A stretch of 64,000 nt of DNA from an uncultured Lachnospiraceae bacterium (lineage in GTDB: Bacteria > Bacillota > Clostridia > Lachnospirales > Lachnospiraceae): contig CADACD010000001.1 of NCBI GenBank assembly GCA_902786365.1, positions 80,911-144,910 of the forward strand. Direction: 5' to 3'. The notes below the pieces were generated by a model. The model did not search any database. It had not been told where the DNA came from and saw only the letters and a program-made list of their open reading frames with translations. This document shows, piece after piece, positions 8,815 through 17,312 of this stretch. The position numbers and the translations under genes are program-made. How positions within the stretch are numbered: the stretch's first letter is position 1; every line of letters starts with the position of its first letter.

Positions 8815-9258
8815 TTATGAGAACTGTGCCTTTACTGTAAATCCTGTTGATTCAGAGCCTTCAACTTCAACCCAAATACCTGTTTTAGAATTGTCTACTT
8901 TACTCTTTGTAGCTGTATCAGGATCAAGTACATTTTGTAATTTTGTAGCAAAATCAGCTGTACCATCAGTCGAAGGTGTAACAGTAATTGCTGTTCCAGA
9001 ACCTTTAATGTAGTAGTATCCTTTTTTTGAAGTACTTGTAGCACCATTAACTACCTGCACATCATCAATTGCAGCTTCTGAGATAACATTCTTTACCTGT
9101 TTCTTAATCTCATCAAGATTCTTCTTATCTGTTTCTTGTTTTGATCTACCAAGATACTTTGTTAAGTTTGGTGCAATAATAGCAACCAATACAGCCATAA
9201 TAGCAATAACGATAATAAGCTCGATTAACGAGAAACCTTTGTTGTTCATTTTTTTCAT
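8815..9258 (-). CDS. pilA: Major type IV pilin (PilA-like)
   Basis: This is a short prepilin, leader MKKMNNKG then FSLIELIIVIAIMAVLVAIIAPNL with Glu5, followed by the helix tail KYLGRSKQETDKKNLDEI. A 100-residue Ser/Thr/Gly-rich head domain ends in a C-terminal Ser. There is no cysteine pair, so no disulfide-bonded D-region. Its position between pilC and pilD and its size (147 residues) mark it as the main fibre subunit. AAGGAG lies 10 bases before ATG 9258 but only 1 base before ATG 9267, so I prefer the inner start; the longer form adds MKI. A 7-bp hairpin in the leader (9311-9338) could stabilise this segment of the message. Confidence 0.9.
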   Translation of the reverse strand: MKKMNNKGFSLIELIIVIAIMAVLVAIIAPNLTKYLGRSKQETDKKNLDEIKKQVKNVISEAAIDDVQVVNGATSTSKKGYYYIKGSGTAITVTPSTDGTADFATKLQNVLDPDTATKSKVDNSKTGIWVEVEGSESTGFTVKAQFS

Positions 9259-9310
9259 AATTTTCATTCTCCTTTTCTTTGTTCCACTTTGTTTTGTTTG
9301 TTTTATATAA

Positions 9311-9338
9311 ATTGTCCAGCCGGTATGTGAAGGACAAT
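9311..9338 (-). promoter_or_regulatory. Leader hairpin upstream of the major pilin
   Basis: ATTGTCC and GGACAAT form a perfect 7-bp stem around a 14-base loop between pilC and the pilin gene. No T-run follows, so it is unlikely to be a terminator. A 5' stabilising or processing structure that lifts pilin levels above the motor proteins is an inference. Confidence 0.4.
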
Positions 9339-9361
9339 GTATATCAAGTTAACTAAATTAT

Positions 9362-10582
9362 TTATTCCTGACCTGCCAAATCGTACATTCCAAACATTGG
9401 AATCAGGATAGCCATAATAATTGTTCCACAGATACCTGCCAATACTACAATAATTAACGGTTGAACAATTTCTGAAATAGATTCTGTAGCAACCTCTACT
9501 TCTTCTTCATAGTATGTAGCCGCTGTAACCAACATATCTTCCATACTACCTGTCTCTTCACCGATACCTATCATATGAATAATCATGTTAGGGAATACAG
9601 CACTATTTCTGAGTGGCTCTGAAAGTGGCCTACCTTGTGCCACCTTATCCCTTGCATCATTAAGCGCATCTCTAAATATTACATTCTTCATAGTTCTTGC
9701 CGTTATCTCCAATGCTTCAATCATTGAAATACCTGATGCTGTCAGTGTTGACAACGTTCTTGCAAAGTTTGCCGAGGCTGTCTTTACGGTAAGTGTACCG
9801 AATATAGGTGCTTTAATCGCTATATTAGCAAATAAATATGTACCCATCTCTGTCGCTTTAAACACCTTAATACCAATAATCAATGCTGCAATCACTACAA
9901 TTAGTATATACCATCTATTAACAATAAAATCACTACATGCAACAAGTGCCCTTGTGATTGCCGGTAATTCCTGTCCCATATCCTTATACATATCCGAGAA
10001 TGTAGGAATAACAAGAATCATCATTGCAATAACAACACCTATGATAACAACCAATAGAGCAATCGGGTAAATCATTGCTTTTTTAACCAAACTTTGTATT
10101 CTCGTCTGCTTCTCCATCTGTTCACCGACTCGCGAAAAAGCCGTTTCCAAATTACCGGTTGCCTCACCTGCCGCTACCATACTGAGCATAATCTTCGGAA
10201 AAACATTTCCTTGCTTCGCCATACTGTTTGCCAGTGTATCACCTTTTTGCACTGATAACTTCGTATCTGCAATCGCAGCTTTCAAAGTCTCACTCTCTGT
10301 CTGGTCTGATAACATATCAAGTGCATCTACAATTGTAACACCCGCTGATGTAATACTGACAAACTGTCGGCAGAATACACTCAAATCTCTTGACTTGACC
10401 TTCTTACCTCCACCTATCGAGAAATTGATTTCTTTGTCAAAAGCGCTTGCCTCTGACACATCAATAGGGGTACTACCTTCGTTCTTGAGCTGTCGAATGG
10501 CATCCTGCTTATCTTCAGCCTCTATCGTTCCTTTTATTTCTTTACCGTCACTACTATATGCGGAATATTTAAAACTTGGCAT
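9362..10582 (-). CDS. pilC: Type IV pilus inner-membrane platform protein PilC
   Basis: This GspF/PilC-family polytopic protein couples the PilB and PilT motors to the growing fibre. After start correction it has 406 residues. The N-terminal KYSAYSSDGKEIKGTIEAEDKQDA region is typical. Two T2SSF repeats follow (about 60-185 and 265-390, each with FxxxGexTGnL-type signatures: MVAAGEATGNLETAF and MIGIGEETGSMEDML). Membrane helices lie near 170-195, 220-240 and 370-395. I chose ATG 10582 (MPSFKYSAY) because AGAGGAG sits 7 bases upstream; the frame is open to 10612. It is separated from pilT by a 182-base gap that contains a possible promoter. Confidence 0.95.
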   Translation of the reverse strand: MPSFKYSAYSSDGKEIKGTIEAEDKQDAIRQLKNEGSTPIDVSEASAFDKEINFSIGGGKKVKSRDLSVFCRQFVSITSAGVTIVDALDMLSDQTESETLKAAIADTKLSVQKGDTLANSMAKQGNVFPKIMLSMVAAGEATGNLETAFSRVGEQMEKQTRIQSLVKKAMIYPIALLVVIIGVVIAMMILVIPTFSDMYKDMGQELPAITRALVACSDFIVNRWYILIVVIAALIIGIKVFKATEMGTYLFANIAIKAPIFGTLTVKTASANFARTLSTLTASGISMIEALEITARTMKNVIFRDALNDARDKVAQGRPLSEPLRNSAVFPNMIIHMIGIGEETGSMEDMLVTAATYYEEEVEVATESISEIVQPLIIVVLAGICGTIIMAILIPMFGMYDLAGQE

Positions 10583-10636
10583 CTTCGCACTCCTCTCTTC
10601 GAGTATTTTCATACATCGTACTTACTTGCTTTATTG

Positions 10637-10665
10637 ATTATACCATATCATGATAAAATTCGCCA
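10637..10665 (-). promoter_or_regulatory. Possible promoter for pilC-pilin-pilD genes
   Basis: On the minus strand an extended -10 (TGGTATAAT; hexamer at 10642-10637) lies 55 bases before the pilC start. The matching -35 at 17-base spacing is weak (TGGCGA). Just upstream are direct repeats of TTAACATT and a TTGTACA-TTGTACA repeat (about 10731-10750) that might be regulatory. The assignment rests mainly on the -10. Confidence 0.4.
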
Positions 10666-10764
10666 CTTGTTTTTGATTTGTTAACATTTTATTAACATTA
10701 TATGGATTAATTACATTTTTCTACTATTTTTTTGTACATTGTACACAATGCTTTCCATTCTATT

Positions 10765-11829
10765 TTACGCTAAACCTCTCAACCTCTTATCCATATTAAC
10801 AATATCCTGAGCATATGATGCACATGTTTCTCCTGTTATCTCACCTCTCCTATACAAATCATATAAAGCATCATCCATCGTCTGCATACCTATCTTTCTG
10901 TTTGTCTGAATCATAGACTGAATCTGATGTGTTTTTCCCTCTCTAATAAGGTTTTTAATCGCCGGATTTGAAATCATCACCTCAAACGCTGCGACTCTTC
11001 GTTTCTGATCTGCTGTAGGAAGCAGTTGCTGTGAAATAACCGCTTCTAATACCATAGACAGCTGTACTCTTATCTGCGCCTGTTGGTTCGTCGGAAACAC
11101 ATCAATGATACGGTCAATTGTCGCAGCCGAACCAATTGTATGAAGTGTCGAAAATACAAGGTGTCCTGTCTCTGCAGCTGTAACTGCAATAGAGATTGTC
11201 TCATAGTCACGCATCTCACCAACCAATATAACATCCGGATCTTCACGGAGTGCTGCTCTTAGCGCATTGTTATATGACTGTGTATCAAAACCTACTTCTC
11301 TTTGGTTTATCATTGCACGCTTGTGCTGATGCATATACTCTATCGGATCTTCCAATGTAATAATGTGCGATGTCGAATCCTCATTAATAAGATTAATAAT
11401 AGAAGCAAGTGTTGTAGACTTACCCGAACCTGTTGGTCCCGTAACAAGTACGAGTCCTCTCTTTCTGGTATGTAAATCCTGTACTGCTTTCGGAACTCCT
11501 AACTGTTCCGGTCTCGGTATAACTGTTCCTACAATACGGAGTGCTGCTGCCATCACACCTCTCTGTCTAAAAACATTGACACGATATCTGCCAATTCCAG
11601 GAACAGATATTGAAAAATCCACCTCTCCTTTTTCATCATAAATCTCTTTATGATGTTTTGCAAGAATACTTCCAATTAATGCTTCTGCATCATCCGGAAA
11701 GAGTTGTGGATAATTCATATTAATCAGCGCCCCATTCACACGCATCTTCGGTGGTACACCAACTGTGATATGTACGTCGGATGCATTATACTTCGCTGCT
11801 TCTCCTAATATTTCTTCAATCGATAACAT
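10765..11829 (-). CDS. pilT: Pilus retraction ATPase PilT
   Basis: This 354-residue hexameric secretion ATPase powers pilus retraction and twitching. Seen: the N-terminal PAS-like domain beginning MLSIEEILGEAAKYNASDVHI; Walker A GPTGSGKST (about 132-140); the Asp box DPIEYMH; Walker B LREDPDVILVGEMRD; a His box STLHTIGSAATIDRI; and the PilT-specific C-terminal NPAIKNLIREGKTHQI, matching the AIRNLIRE retraction motif that separates PilT from PilB. It lies 81 bases after pilB on the same strand. It implies that these pili are dynamic. Confidence 0.96.
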   Translation of the reverse strand: MLSIEEILGEAAKYNASDVHITVGVPPKMRVNGALINMNYPQLFPDDAEALIGSILAKHHKEIYDEKGEVDFSISVPGIGRYRVNVFRQRGVMAAALRIVGTVIPRPEQLGVPKAVQDLHTRKRGLVLVTGPTGSGKSTTLASIINLINEDSTSHIITLEDPIEYMHQHKRAMINQREVGFDTQSYNNALRAALREDPDVILVGEMRDYETISIAVTAAETGHLVFSTLHTIGSAATIDRIIDVFPTNQQAQIRVQLSMVLEAVISQQLLPTADQKRRVAAFEVMISNPAIKNLIREGKTHQIQSMIQTNRKIGMQTMDDALYDLYRRGEITGETCASYAQDIVNMDKRLRGLA

Positions 11830-11910
11830 CTATATTCTTTCCTCCTTGTCTGGTTTATTTTTTATCAATATATCTGTCGTAATAGTCCTGACAGATTCTA
11901 TTTTCCATCA

Positions 11911-13692
11911 TTATTCTGATTCATATGTAATTCTTAGTGCTTCATTGAAAGATGTAGTACCCTCCAAAAACAATCTTGTTGCACTCTCTCCAAGTGGATG
12001 CATTCCTTCCGCCACAGCCTGTTCTTTAATTTGGTCAGCTCTGGAACCTGCTGCAATCTTGATTCTCAAATCATTCGTAACCGGCATAATCTCATATGTA
12101 CCAATTCGTCCATGATAGCCTGTATTACCACACGCTTCACATCCATTAGGCTCATACACCTGTATATCATCAATTCCACTGGCATGTAATTTTTCATAAA
12201 CATCATATACATCTTTACAGCCAAAAATCCTTTTTAAATCGTCTTCCGAATTAATTCCAAGATGTCTTCTGTCCTCATCCGTAATGTATCTGCCCTTTTT
12301 GCACTCCGGGCACAACCTTTTTACAAGACGTTGTGCAATAACACCAACAAGAGAGTCACCAACAAGATATGGTTCAAGTCCCATATCAATCAGACGCGTA
12401 ACCGTACTCGCAGTACCATTTGTATGAAGTGTACTGATTACCAAGTGACCTGTGATAGCCGCTTTAACTGCTATCTGCGCCGTTTCACCATCACGAATCT
12501 CACCAATCATGATAACATCCGGATCCTGACGAAGAATAGAACGAAGTGCCGCTGCAAATGTAAGACCTGCTTTCTCATTAACATGGACCTGATTTAACCC
12601 TTCCATATTCGCCTCGACCGGATCTTCTACCGTGATAATATTGACATCTTCTGTATTCAATTCACTAAGAGCAGTATATAACGTTGTAGATTTACCGGAT
12701 CCTGTAGGACCTGTAACCAATACAATACCATGTGGATTCTTAAGAATTCTGTCAAACTTACCAAGCTCCTCCTCTGTAAAACCAAGATTCTTTTTATCTC
12801 TTGTAAGATTTTCCTTAGAAGTAAGACGCATAACTACTTTCTCGCCATTGATAGTAGGCAAAATAGATACACGGACATCATAATCACGTCTGTCAACTGT
12901 CATCGCAATACGACCATCCTGTGGTTTTCTCTTTTCCGAAATATCCATTCCTCCAATAATCTTAATTCTGGCAACGATAGCTGAAAGCAAATCTATATCG
13001 TATGTCATAATATTAACAAGCGAACCATCTATTCTGAACCTTACTCTTACCTGAAACTCAAGTGCTTCTATATGAATATCACTTGCTCTTCTTCGCACTC
13101 CCTGTTCCAAAATACTCCTAACAAGCTGTACAATAGGTGAATTATCAAGTTCCGAATCAGCATTGGTATCATCAATATTGAGTGTTGAAGCTGCTTTCTC
13201 TTTCTCACGCTCTTTTTTATACTGTTCCGCCGCTTTCATCGCCTGAGTCGCACCAAACATCTTATCCAGCATCATATTGATATGTGCCTTCGTTGAAAGT
13301 ACCGGGTCAACCTGTAAGTTTGTAATAATAGAAATATCATCTATCGCAATGATATCCATAGGATCCGCCATTGCAACTCTAAGTACGTTTGGAAGCAACG
13401 GATCATATCCTATTGGAAGGATTCCATTCTTACGAAGGAAATCCTCTTTTAAAAGCTTAACTGCACTCTCGTCTATCTTGATTCTTCTGACATCTACATA
13501 TTCAACCCCGAGCTGTTCAACGAGTGTATCTATCATATCATTCTCTGACACAAACCCCATTGCAACTATTGTTTCTCCTAATTTCGAGCCTTCCTCTTTC
13601 TGCTTTATCAATGCCTGCTCTAACTGTTCATCAGTAAGCAGACCCTTCTGTATAAGACAATCACCTAATCGTATTTTATTATATCTAGCCAT
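11911..13692 (-). CDS. pilB: Pilus extension ATPase PilB
   Basis: This is the cytoplasmic motor for pilin polymerisation. With the start at ATG 13692 (MARYNKIRLGDCL; GAGGG 8 bases upstream) it has 593 residues, normal for PilB. Domains seen: an MshEN-type N-terminal domain (about 1-150), which in relatives binds cyclic-di-GMP; a core ATPase with Walker A GPTGSGKST near 328-336; Walker B RQDPDVIMIGEIRD; and a C-terminal tetracysteine zinc site (CPECKKG and CEACGNTG), which distinguishes it from PilT. The frame extends upstream to 13743 without a binding site. It is the first gene of the pilus block proper. Confidence 0.96.
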   Translation of the reverse strand: MARYNKIRLGDCLIQKGLLTDEQLEQALIKQKEEGSKLGETIVAMGFVSENDMIDTLVEQLGVEYVDVRRIKIDESAVKLLKEDFLRKNGILPIGYDPLLPNVLRVAMADPMDIIAIDDISIITNLQVDPVLSTKAHINMMLDKMFGATQAMKAAEQYKKEREKEKAASTLNIDDTNADSELDNSPIVQLVRSILEQGVRRRASDIHIEALEFQVRVRFRIDGSLVNIMTYDIDLLSAIVARIKIIGGMDISEKRKPQDGRIAMTVDRRDYDVRVSILPTINGEKVVMRLTSKENLTRDKKNLGFTEEELGKFDRILKNPHGIVLVTGPTGSGKSTTLYTALSELNTEDVNIITVEDPVEANMEGLNQVHVNEKAGLTFAAALRSILRQDPDVIMIGEIRDGETAQIAVKAAITGHLVISTLHTNGTASTVTRLIDMGLEPYLVGDSLVGVIAQRLVKRLCPECKKGRYITDEDRRHLGINSEDDLKRIFGCKDVYDVYEKLHASGIDDIQVYEPNGCEACGNTGYHGRIGTYEIMPVTNDLRIKIAAGSRADQIKEQAVAEGMHPLGESATRLFLEGTTSFNEALRITYESE

Positions 13693-13815
13693 ATATGTAC
13701 CCTCATTCCAACAATCATTTTTTTCTATTGATAAGTTTATCATAAATACGTATAAATTTAAAGTAGTTTTTTTACAAAATTACAATAAATATTTAATTCC
13801 GTTTTTTATTTTTAT

Positions 13816-15186
13816 TTATTTTGTACAATTTCGAGACGCACTTACCATTCCAAGAAATATAAAATAGAAAACTGCTGTATGAAATACAACCACACCAAAT
13901 AATGACGATACACAATATCCCAATACCGCCATACCATCATAAATTACACTTTTTTCTGTATCTCTTATATCTTTTACTCTTTTTATCAATATAAGAATGA
14001 GAGCTGCTATATAAACCAAAGCTGCCGGTGTTCCCACTTCTGCTGCATACTGCAAATATTCGTTATGAGGTTCTTGCAGCCTTTCTCCTACATCTTCGAA
14101 CCCCGCTCCACTTAGCACATTTCTATTATCATCAATCATTACATTTGTCAGACTGTCCGGACCACTTCCGATAATAGGATGTTTTTTAATATATGTTACA
14201 GTATCTATCCACAGTTCCATTCTCCCTGTTCCGGCACTTCCCATATCTTCAGCACCATTTGATATCTTAACCACATCATTTGCAGTCACTCCAAAATTCA
14301 ACGAAACAATATTCGTTTTATAGTCAATTATGATACTAATTAATACAAATAAAACGATACAAGTAATCAGCTCCGGCTTTATTTTTTTCACTGCAATAAT
14401 GCTGATTATTAAACCAAATACGAAAGCTGCAATCACAGCAAGGTATCCTCCAAATGAATTATTCAGAATAAGGCAGCTGACATTGACTATATACAATACA
14501 GTTCCAATGCATTTTAAAACAATATTTTGTTCAATAGCAATAAATCCTACTGTTGCCAATATTGCTATCACCATAAAATATGCCGAGTGGTTTGTATTAT
14601 AAAATGCACCTGTCAAAGAACCAAAATATCCCATATATTTTGTAATAAAAAGAGCATTTTGAACTGTACATGTAATCATAAATGCTGCATATATATTTTT
14701 TTTTAATTTACTTATTTTATTTTTATTATTATATTTTATATTTTTTCCACATATATATACAGATGCATAAATCAGATATGTTCTAAAGCCACTGTTTCTA
14801 AACCAATCTCCCCATATAGCAGTTTCCCTGTAATCAGATAATAGTGTTGCCACTAATGCGTATATCAGAAAAATAATTAACAGGATGTCCTGCTTATTTT
14901 GTAAAAAATAATCTCTGATTCCATCTCTGCCAACACCACGCATCTTGATTAAAACTATCACTGTTGCATAACAAATAATAACATATCCTATGTAATTAAA
15001 ATAATTAACCATACTCTCATGCGACTGATGTCTTGTCAAATATCTTGTTATCGTTTCTACAACAATCATAAGAAGCATCAGTATTATCATCACTGCCGAA
15101 CCTATCTCGTAAAATCTATCTGGTAAAACTTCATATATTTCTTTGAAACTTTTACAATTTTTCAGTTCTTTAAACGTGCCTGACAT
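13816..15186 (-). CDS. Wzy_C/O-antigen ligase-like membrane protein (candidate pilin glycosyl ligase)
   Basis: This 456-residue polytopic membrane protein has about 12 hydrophobic segments. A large extracytoplasmic loop (about 310-385) carries the Wzy_C signature GTGRMELWIDTVTYIKKHPIIGSGPDSL and QEPHNEYLQYAAEVGTPAAL, with the conserved His of PHNEYL. Family members polymerise or ligate lipid-linked glycans; a subgroup (PglL/PilO-type) are protein O-oligosaccharyltransferases acting on pilins. It lies 123 bases upstream of pilB on the same strand and 17 bases after the antiporter gene. No other glycan genes occur in the window, so pilin glycosylation is an attractive inference, with surface-polymer ligation the alternative. 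ATAGGAG precedes the ATG. Confidence 0.8.
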   Translation of the reverse strand: MSGTFKELKNCKSFKEIYEVLPDRFYEIGSAVMIILMLLMIVVETITRYLTRHQSHESMVNYFNYIGYVIICYATVIVLIKMRGVGRDGIRDYFLQNKQDILLIIFLIYALVATLLSDYRETAIWGDWFRNSGFRTYLIYASVYICGKNIKYNNKNKISKLKKNIYAAFMITCTVQNALFITKYMGYFGSLTGAFYNTNHSAYFMVIAILATVGFIAIEQNIVLKCIGTVLYIVNVSCLILNNSFGGYLAVIAAFVFGLIISIIAVKKIKPELITCIVLFVLISIIIDYKTNIVSLNFGVTANDVVKISNGAEDMGSAGTGRMELWIDTVTYIKKHPIIGSGPDSLTNVMIDDNRNVLSGAGFEDVGERLQEPHNEYLQYAAEVGTPAALVYIAALILILIKRVKDIRDTEKSVIYDGMAVLGYCVSSLFGVVVFHTAVFYFIFLGMVSASRNCTK

Positions 15187-15203
15187 GTCATTTACTCCTA
15201 TTC

Positions 15204-16394
15204 CTAAACTGGCTGTGTTTTTTTCTCCGTGTCACTATTATACAAAATCTTCATAATGATTGGCGTTGTAACAGATGATACAATAATCAACAGAATGACT
15301 GTTGTGAAATAGGCGGAATCTACCATACCCACTCCTAATCCTTTCTGCGCCACTATCAGTGCAACTTCTCCTCTGGTCATCATTCCAACACCGATTTTTA
15401 AACAATCTTTATTTTTAAATCTACACAATTTTGCCATCAATCCGCATCCCACAATTTTTGTGACAAGTGCAACTAATACAAAGATGATGGAAAAAACAAT
15501 CATACTTTTTGAAATTTTACTGATATTAGTTTTCAGACCAATACTAGCGAAAAATATAGGGCCAAACAACATGTACGAGCTGATATCCATTTTTTGTGCA
15601 ATATAATCTGAATCCTTTATATTACACAATATAATTCCAGCAGTAAACGCACCTGTTATGTCGGCTATTCCAAAATATTTTTCTGCCACATATGCCATTG
15701 CAAAACATAAGGTCAATCCATAAATAGGTATTCTTCTACTATGTGGCCACTTAGAATCCATATATTTAAATATATAATATATCACAATACCTACACCTAT
15801 TGCAAAAAGGAAAAAGAGTGCCGTATTAGATACTACTTTTCCCGGTTCTACACTTGTGCTCTTAAAACCTATTACAAAGGTAAGAACAATAATTCCTATG
15901 ATATCGTCAACAATCGCTGCACTTAAAATAGTTGTTCCAACCTCACCCCTCAATTTTCCCATTTCTTTTAATGTCTCTACCGTTATACTCACAGATGTAG
16001 CCGTCATGATAACACCGATAAATATTGCCTCATAAAATTTGTCACTGCCTTTCGGTGCTAATCCATAATATGCACTATATGCAAGATATCCTCCTAACAA
16101 AGGAACCCCAACACCTGCACAGGCAATCAGTACTGCTTTTGGTCCCGTTTTAATCAAGTCTCTCAAATTTGTACCAAGACCTGCATTGAACATCAGCATC
16201 AACACACCAATTTCTGCCATCATAGCAAGAAAATCTCCCTGCTCGACAATTCCGAGTACACTCGGTCCAATCAAAAGTCCTGCAATAATCTCACCTACAA
16301 CCATTGGTGCATTAAGCTTTTTAGCAATGATGCCACAGCTTTTTGCCGCAATGATGATAATAGCCAAATCTTTAAATATAACATATGTTTCCAT
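15204..16394 (-). CDS. Cation:proton antiporter, CPA2 family
   Basis: This 396-residue membrane protein (from ATG 16394, METYVIFKDLAIII) has roughly 12-13 hydrophobic helices. The Na+/H+ exchanger core contains APMVVGEIIAGLLIGPSVLG, AAIVDDIIGIIVL (the DD pair expected in ion-translocating CPA2 proteins), ADITGAFTAGIIL and FASIGLKTNI. No C-terminal TrkA-N regulatory domain is present, so it is a KefB/GerN-like core only. The start was chosen because GAGGAG lies 6 bases upstream; the frame is open to 16439. A good promoter (16474-16501) precedes it. The likely role is Na+ or K+/H+ exchange at the cytoplasmic membrane; substrate is unknown. It may be co-transcribed with the Wzy_C-type gene. Confidence 0.88.
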   Translation of the reverse strand: METYVIFKDLAIIIIAAKSCGIIAKKLNAPMVVGEIIAGLLIGPSVLGIVEQGDFLAMMAEIGVLMLMFNAGLGTNLRDLIKTGPKAVLIACAGVGVPLLGGYLAYSAYYGLAPKGSDKFYEAIFIGVIMTATSVSITVETLKEMGKLRGEVGTTILSAAIVDDIIGIIVLTFVIGFKSTSVEPGKVVSNTALFFLFAIGVGIVIYYIFKYMDSKWPHSRRIPIYGLTLCFAMAYVAEKYFGIADITGAFTAGIILCNIKDSDYIAQKMDISSYMLFGPIFFASIGLKTNISKISKSMIVFSIIFVLVALVTKIVGCGLMAKLCRFKNKDCLKIGVGMMTRGEVALIVAQKGLGVGMVDSAYFTTVILLIIVSSVTTPIIMKILYNSDTEKKTQPV

Positions 16395-16473
16395 ATTTTT
16401 CTCCTCTTGTATCATATGTGTTATTTCTCTCCTTATCACCTAAGGAGTTTCGTACTCTAATTTACCAAAAAAT

Positions 16474-16501
16474 ATTTTATCACATATTTCTAACATGTCA
16501 A
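16474..16501 (-). promoter_or_regulatory. Predicted sigma-A promoter of the antiporter gene
   Basis: On the minus strand TTGACA (16501-16496) and TAAAAT (16479-16474) are 16 bases apart, with TGTGA abutting the -10. It is 80 bases before the antiporter start and may drive the antiporter, the Wzy_C-type gene and possibly pilB. Confidence 0.6.
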
Positions 16502-16613
16502 CACACTTTCTTCTTATACACATATATACGTATATACATATACCAATCCGGCAAAACATACATCATTCACCGATAACCTTTATCTATCTCCACCTCACGC
16601 CATTTGCTCCGTC

Positions 16614-17237
16614 TCACTCCAATGCCTTTCGCAATTTTAATAAGGCTTTTTTCTCTATTCTGCTGACATAGCTTCTTGATATATTCATCTGTTTTGCAAC
16701 CTCACGCTGTGTCAGTTCTCTTTCTCCTCCTAACCCATAACGCTTTATCATAATCATCTTCTCTTTTTCATTAAGAACTTCATGTATCACCTTTTTAAGT
16801 CTTTGTATATCATCAGCTAATTCACATTGTTCATCAATCAGTTTTTCGTCACTTTCAATCACATCATACAGACTGATCTCATTCCCGTCACCATCTGATC
16901 CAATAGGTTCATACAACGAAGTTTCTTTCAACTTCTTCTTGTCATTCCTAAGCATCATCAGAAGTTCATTATCAATACATCTTGCCGCATATGTTGATAA
17001 TTTACCTTTTTCACCATCAAAACTTGTCACTGCTTTAATCAAACCTATTGTCCCTATAGAGATTAACTCTTCTAAATTTCTGTTCATATCTGTATTAATA
17101 TATTTTTTTACAACATATGCCACAAGTCTTAGATTATGTTCTACAAGAATGTCTTTTGCTCTTTGGTCACCATCTTTAAAGCATTTTAGATAATATTCTT
17201 CCTCCTCACAGCTAAGTGGTTCCATGAATGTTTTCAA
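16614..17237 (-). CDS. sigK: Sporulation sigma factor SigK
   Basis: This sigma-70 family protein of about 207 residues has region 2 (LRLVAYVVKKY, EELISIGTIGLIKAVTSFDGEKG, TYAARCIDNELLMMLR) and region 4 (ELTQREVAKQMNISRSYVSRIEKKALLKL), closely matching sigma-K, the late mother-cell factor. The gene is uninterrupted, unlike skin-element-split versions. The pro-sequence is very short or absent, as expected in clostridia. The start is uncertain. The frame is open to GTG 17246; GAGGTG (17249-17244) lies 6 bases before TTG 17237, which I prefer; ATG 17225 is 18 bases away. The GAGGTG is inside a long hairpin (17240-17286). Its presence with spoIIP and gpr indicates a spore-former. Confidence 0.9.
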   Translation of the reverse strand: MKTFMEPLSCEEEEYYLKCFKDGDQRAKDILVEHNLRLVAYVVKKYINTDMNRNLEELISIGTIGLIKAVTSFDGEKGKLSTYAARCIDNELLMMLRNDKKKLKETSLYEPIGSDGDGNEISLYDVIESDEKLIDEQCELADDIQRLKKVIHEVLNEKEKMIMIKRYGLGGERELTQREVAKQMNISRSYVSRIEKKALLKLRKALE

Positions 17238-17239
17238 AG

Positions 17240-17286
17240 AAAGCACCTCGAAGCATTTTAATATAATCTATGCTTTGAGATGCTTT
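17240..17286 (-). promoter_or_regulatory. Hairpin sequestering the sigK ribosome binding site
   Basis: Arms 17286-17271 and 17255-17240 pair over 16 positions in the minus-strand RNA with one A-C mismatch and one G-U pair, around a 15-base loop. The 3' arm contains the GAGGTG ribosome binding site and ends 3 bases before the preferred TTG start. No T-run follows, so a translational switch is more likely than a terminator. Confidence 0.55.
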
Positions 17287-17312
17287 TAAGTGCATTTCCA
17301 ATTTATTTTTTA

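Noticed and set aside
16614-17246. Skin-type insertion in sigK
   Set aside because: The coding frame is continuous through regions 2 and 4, with no recombinase nearby.
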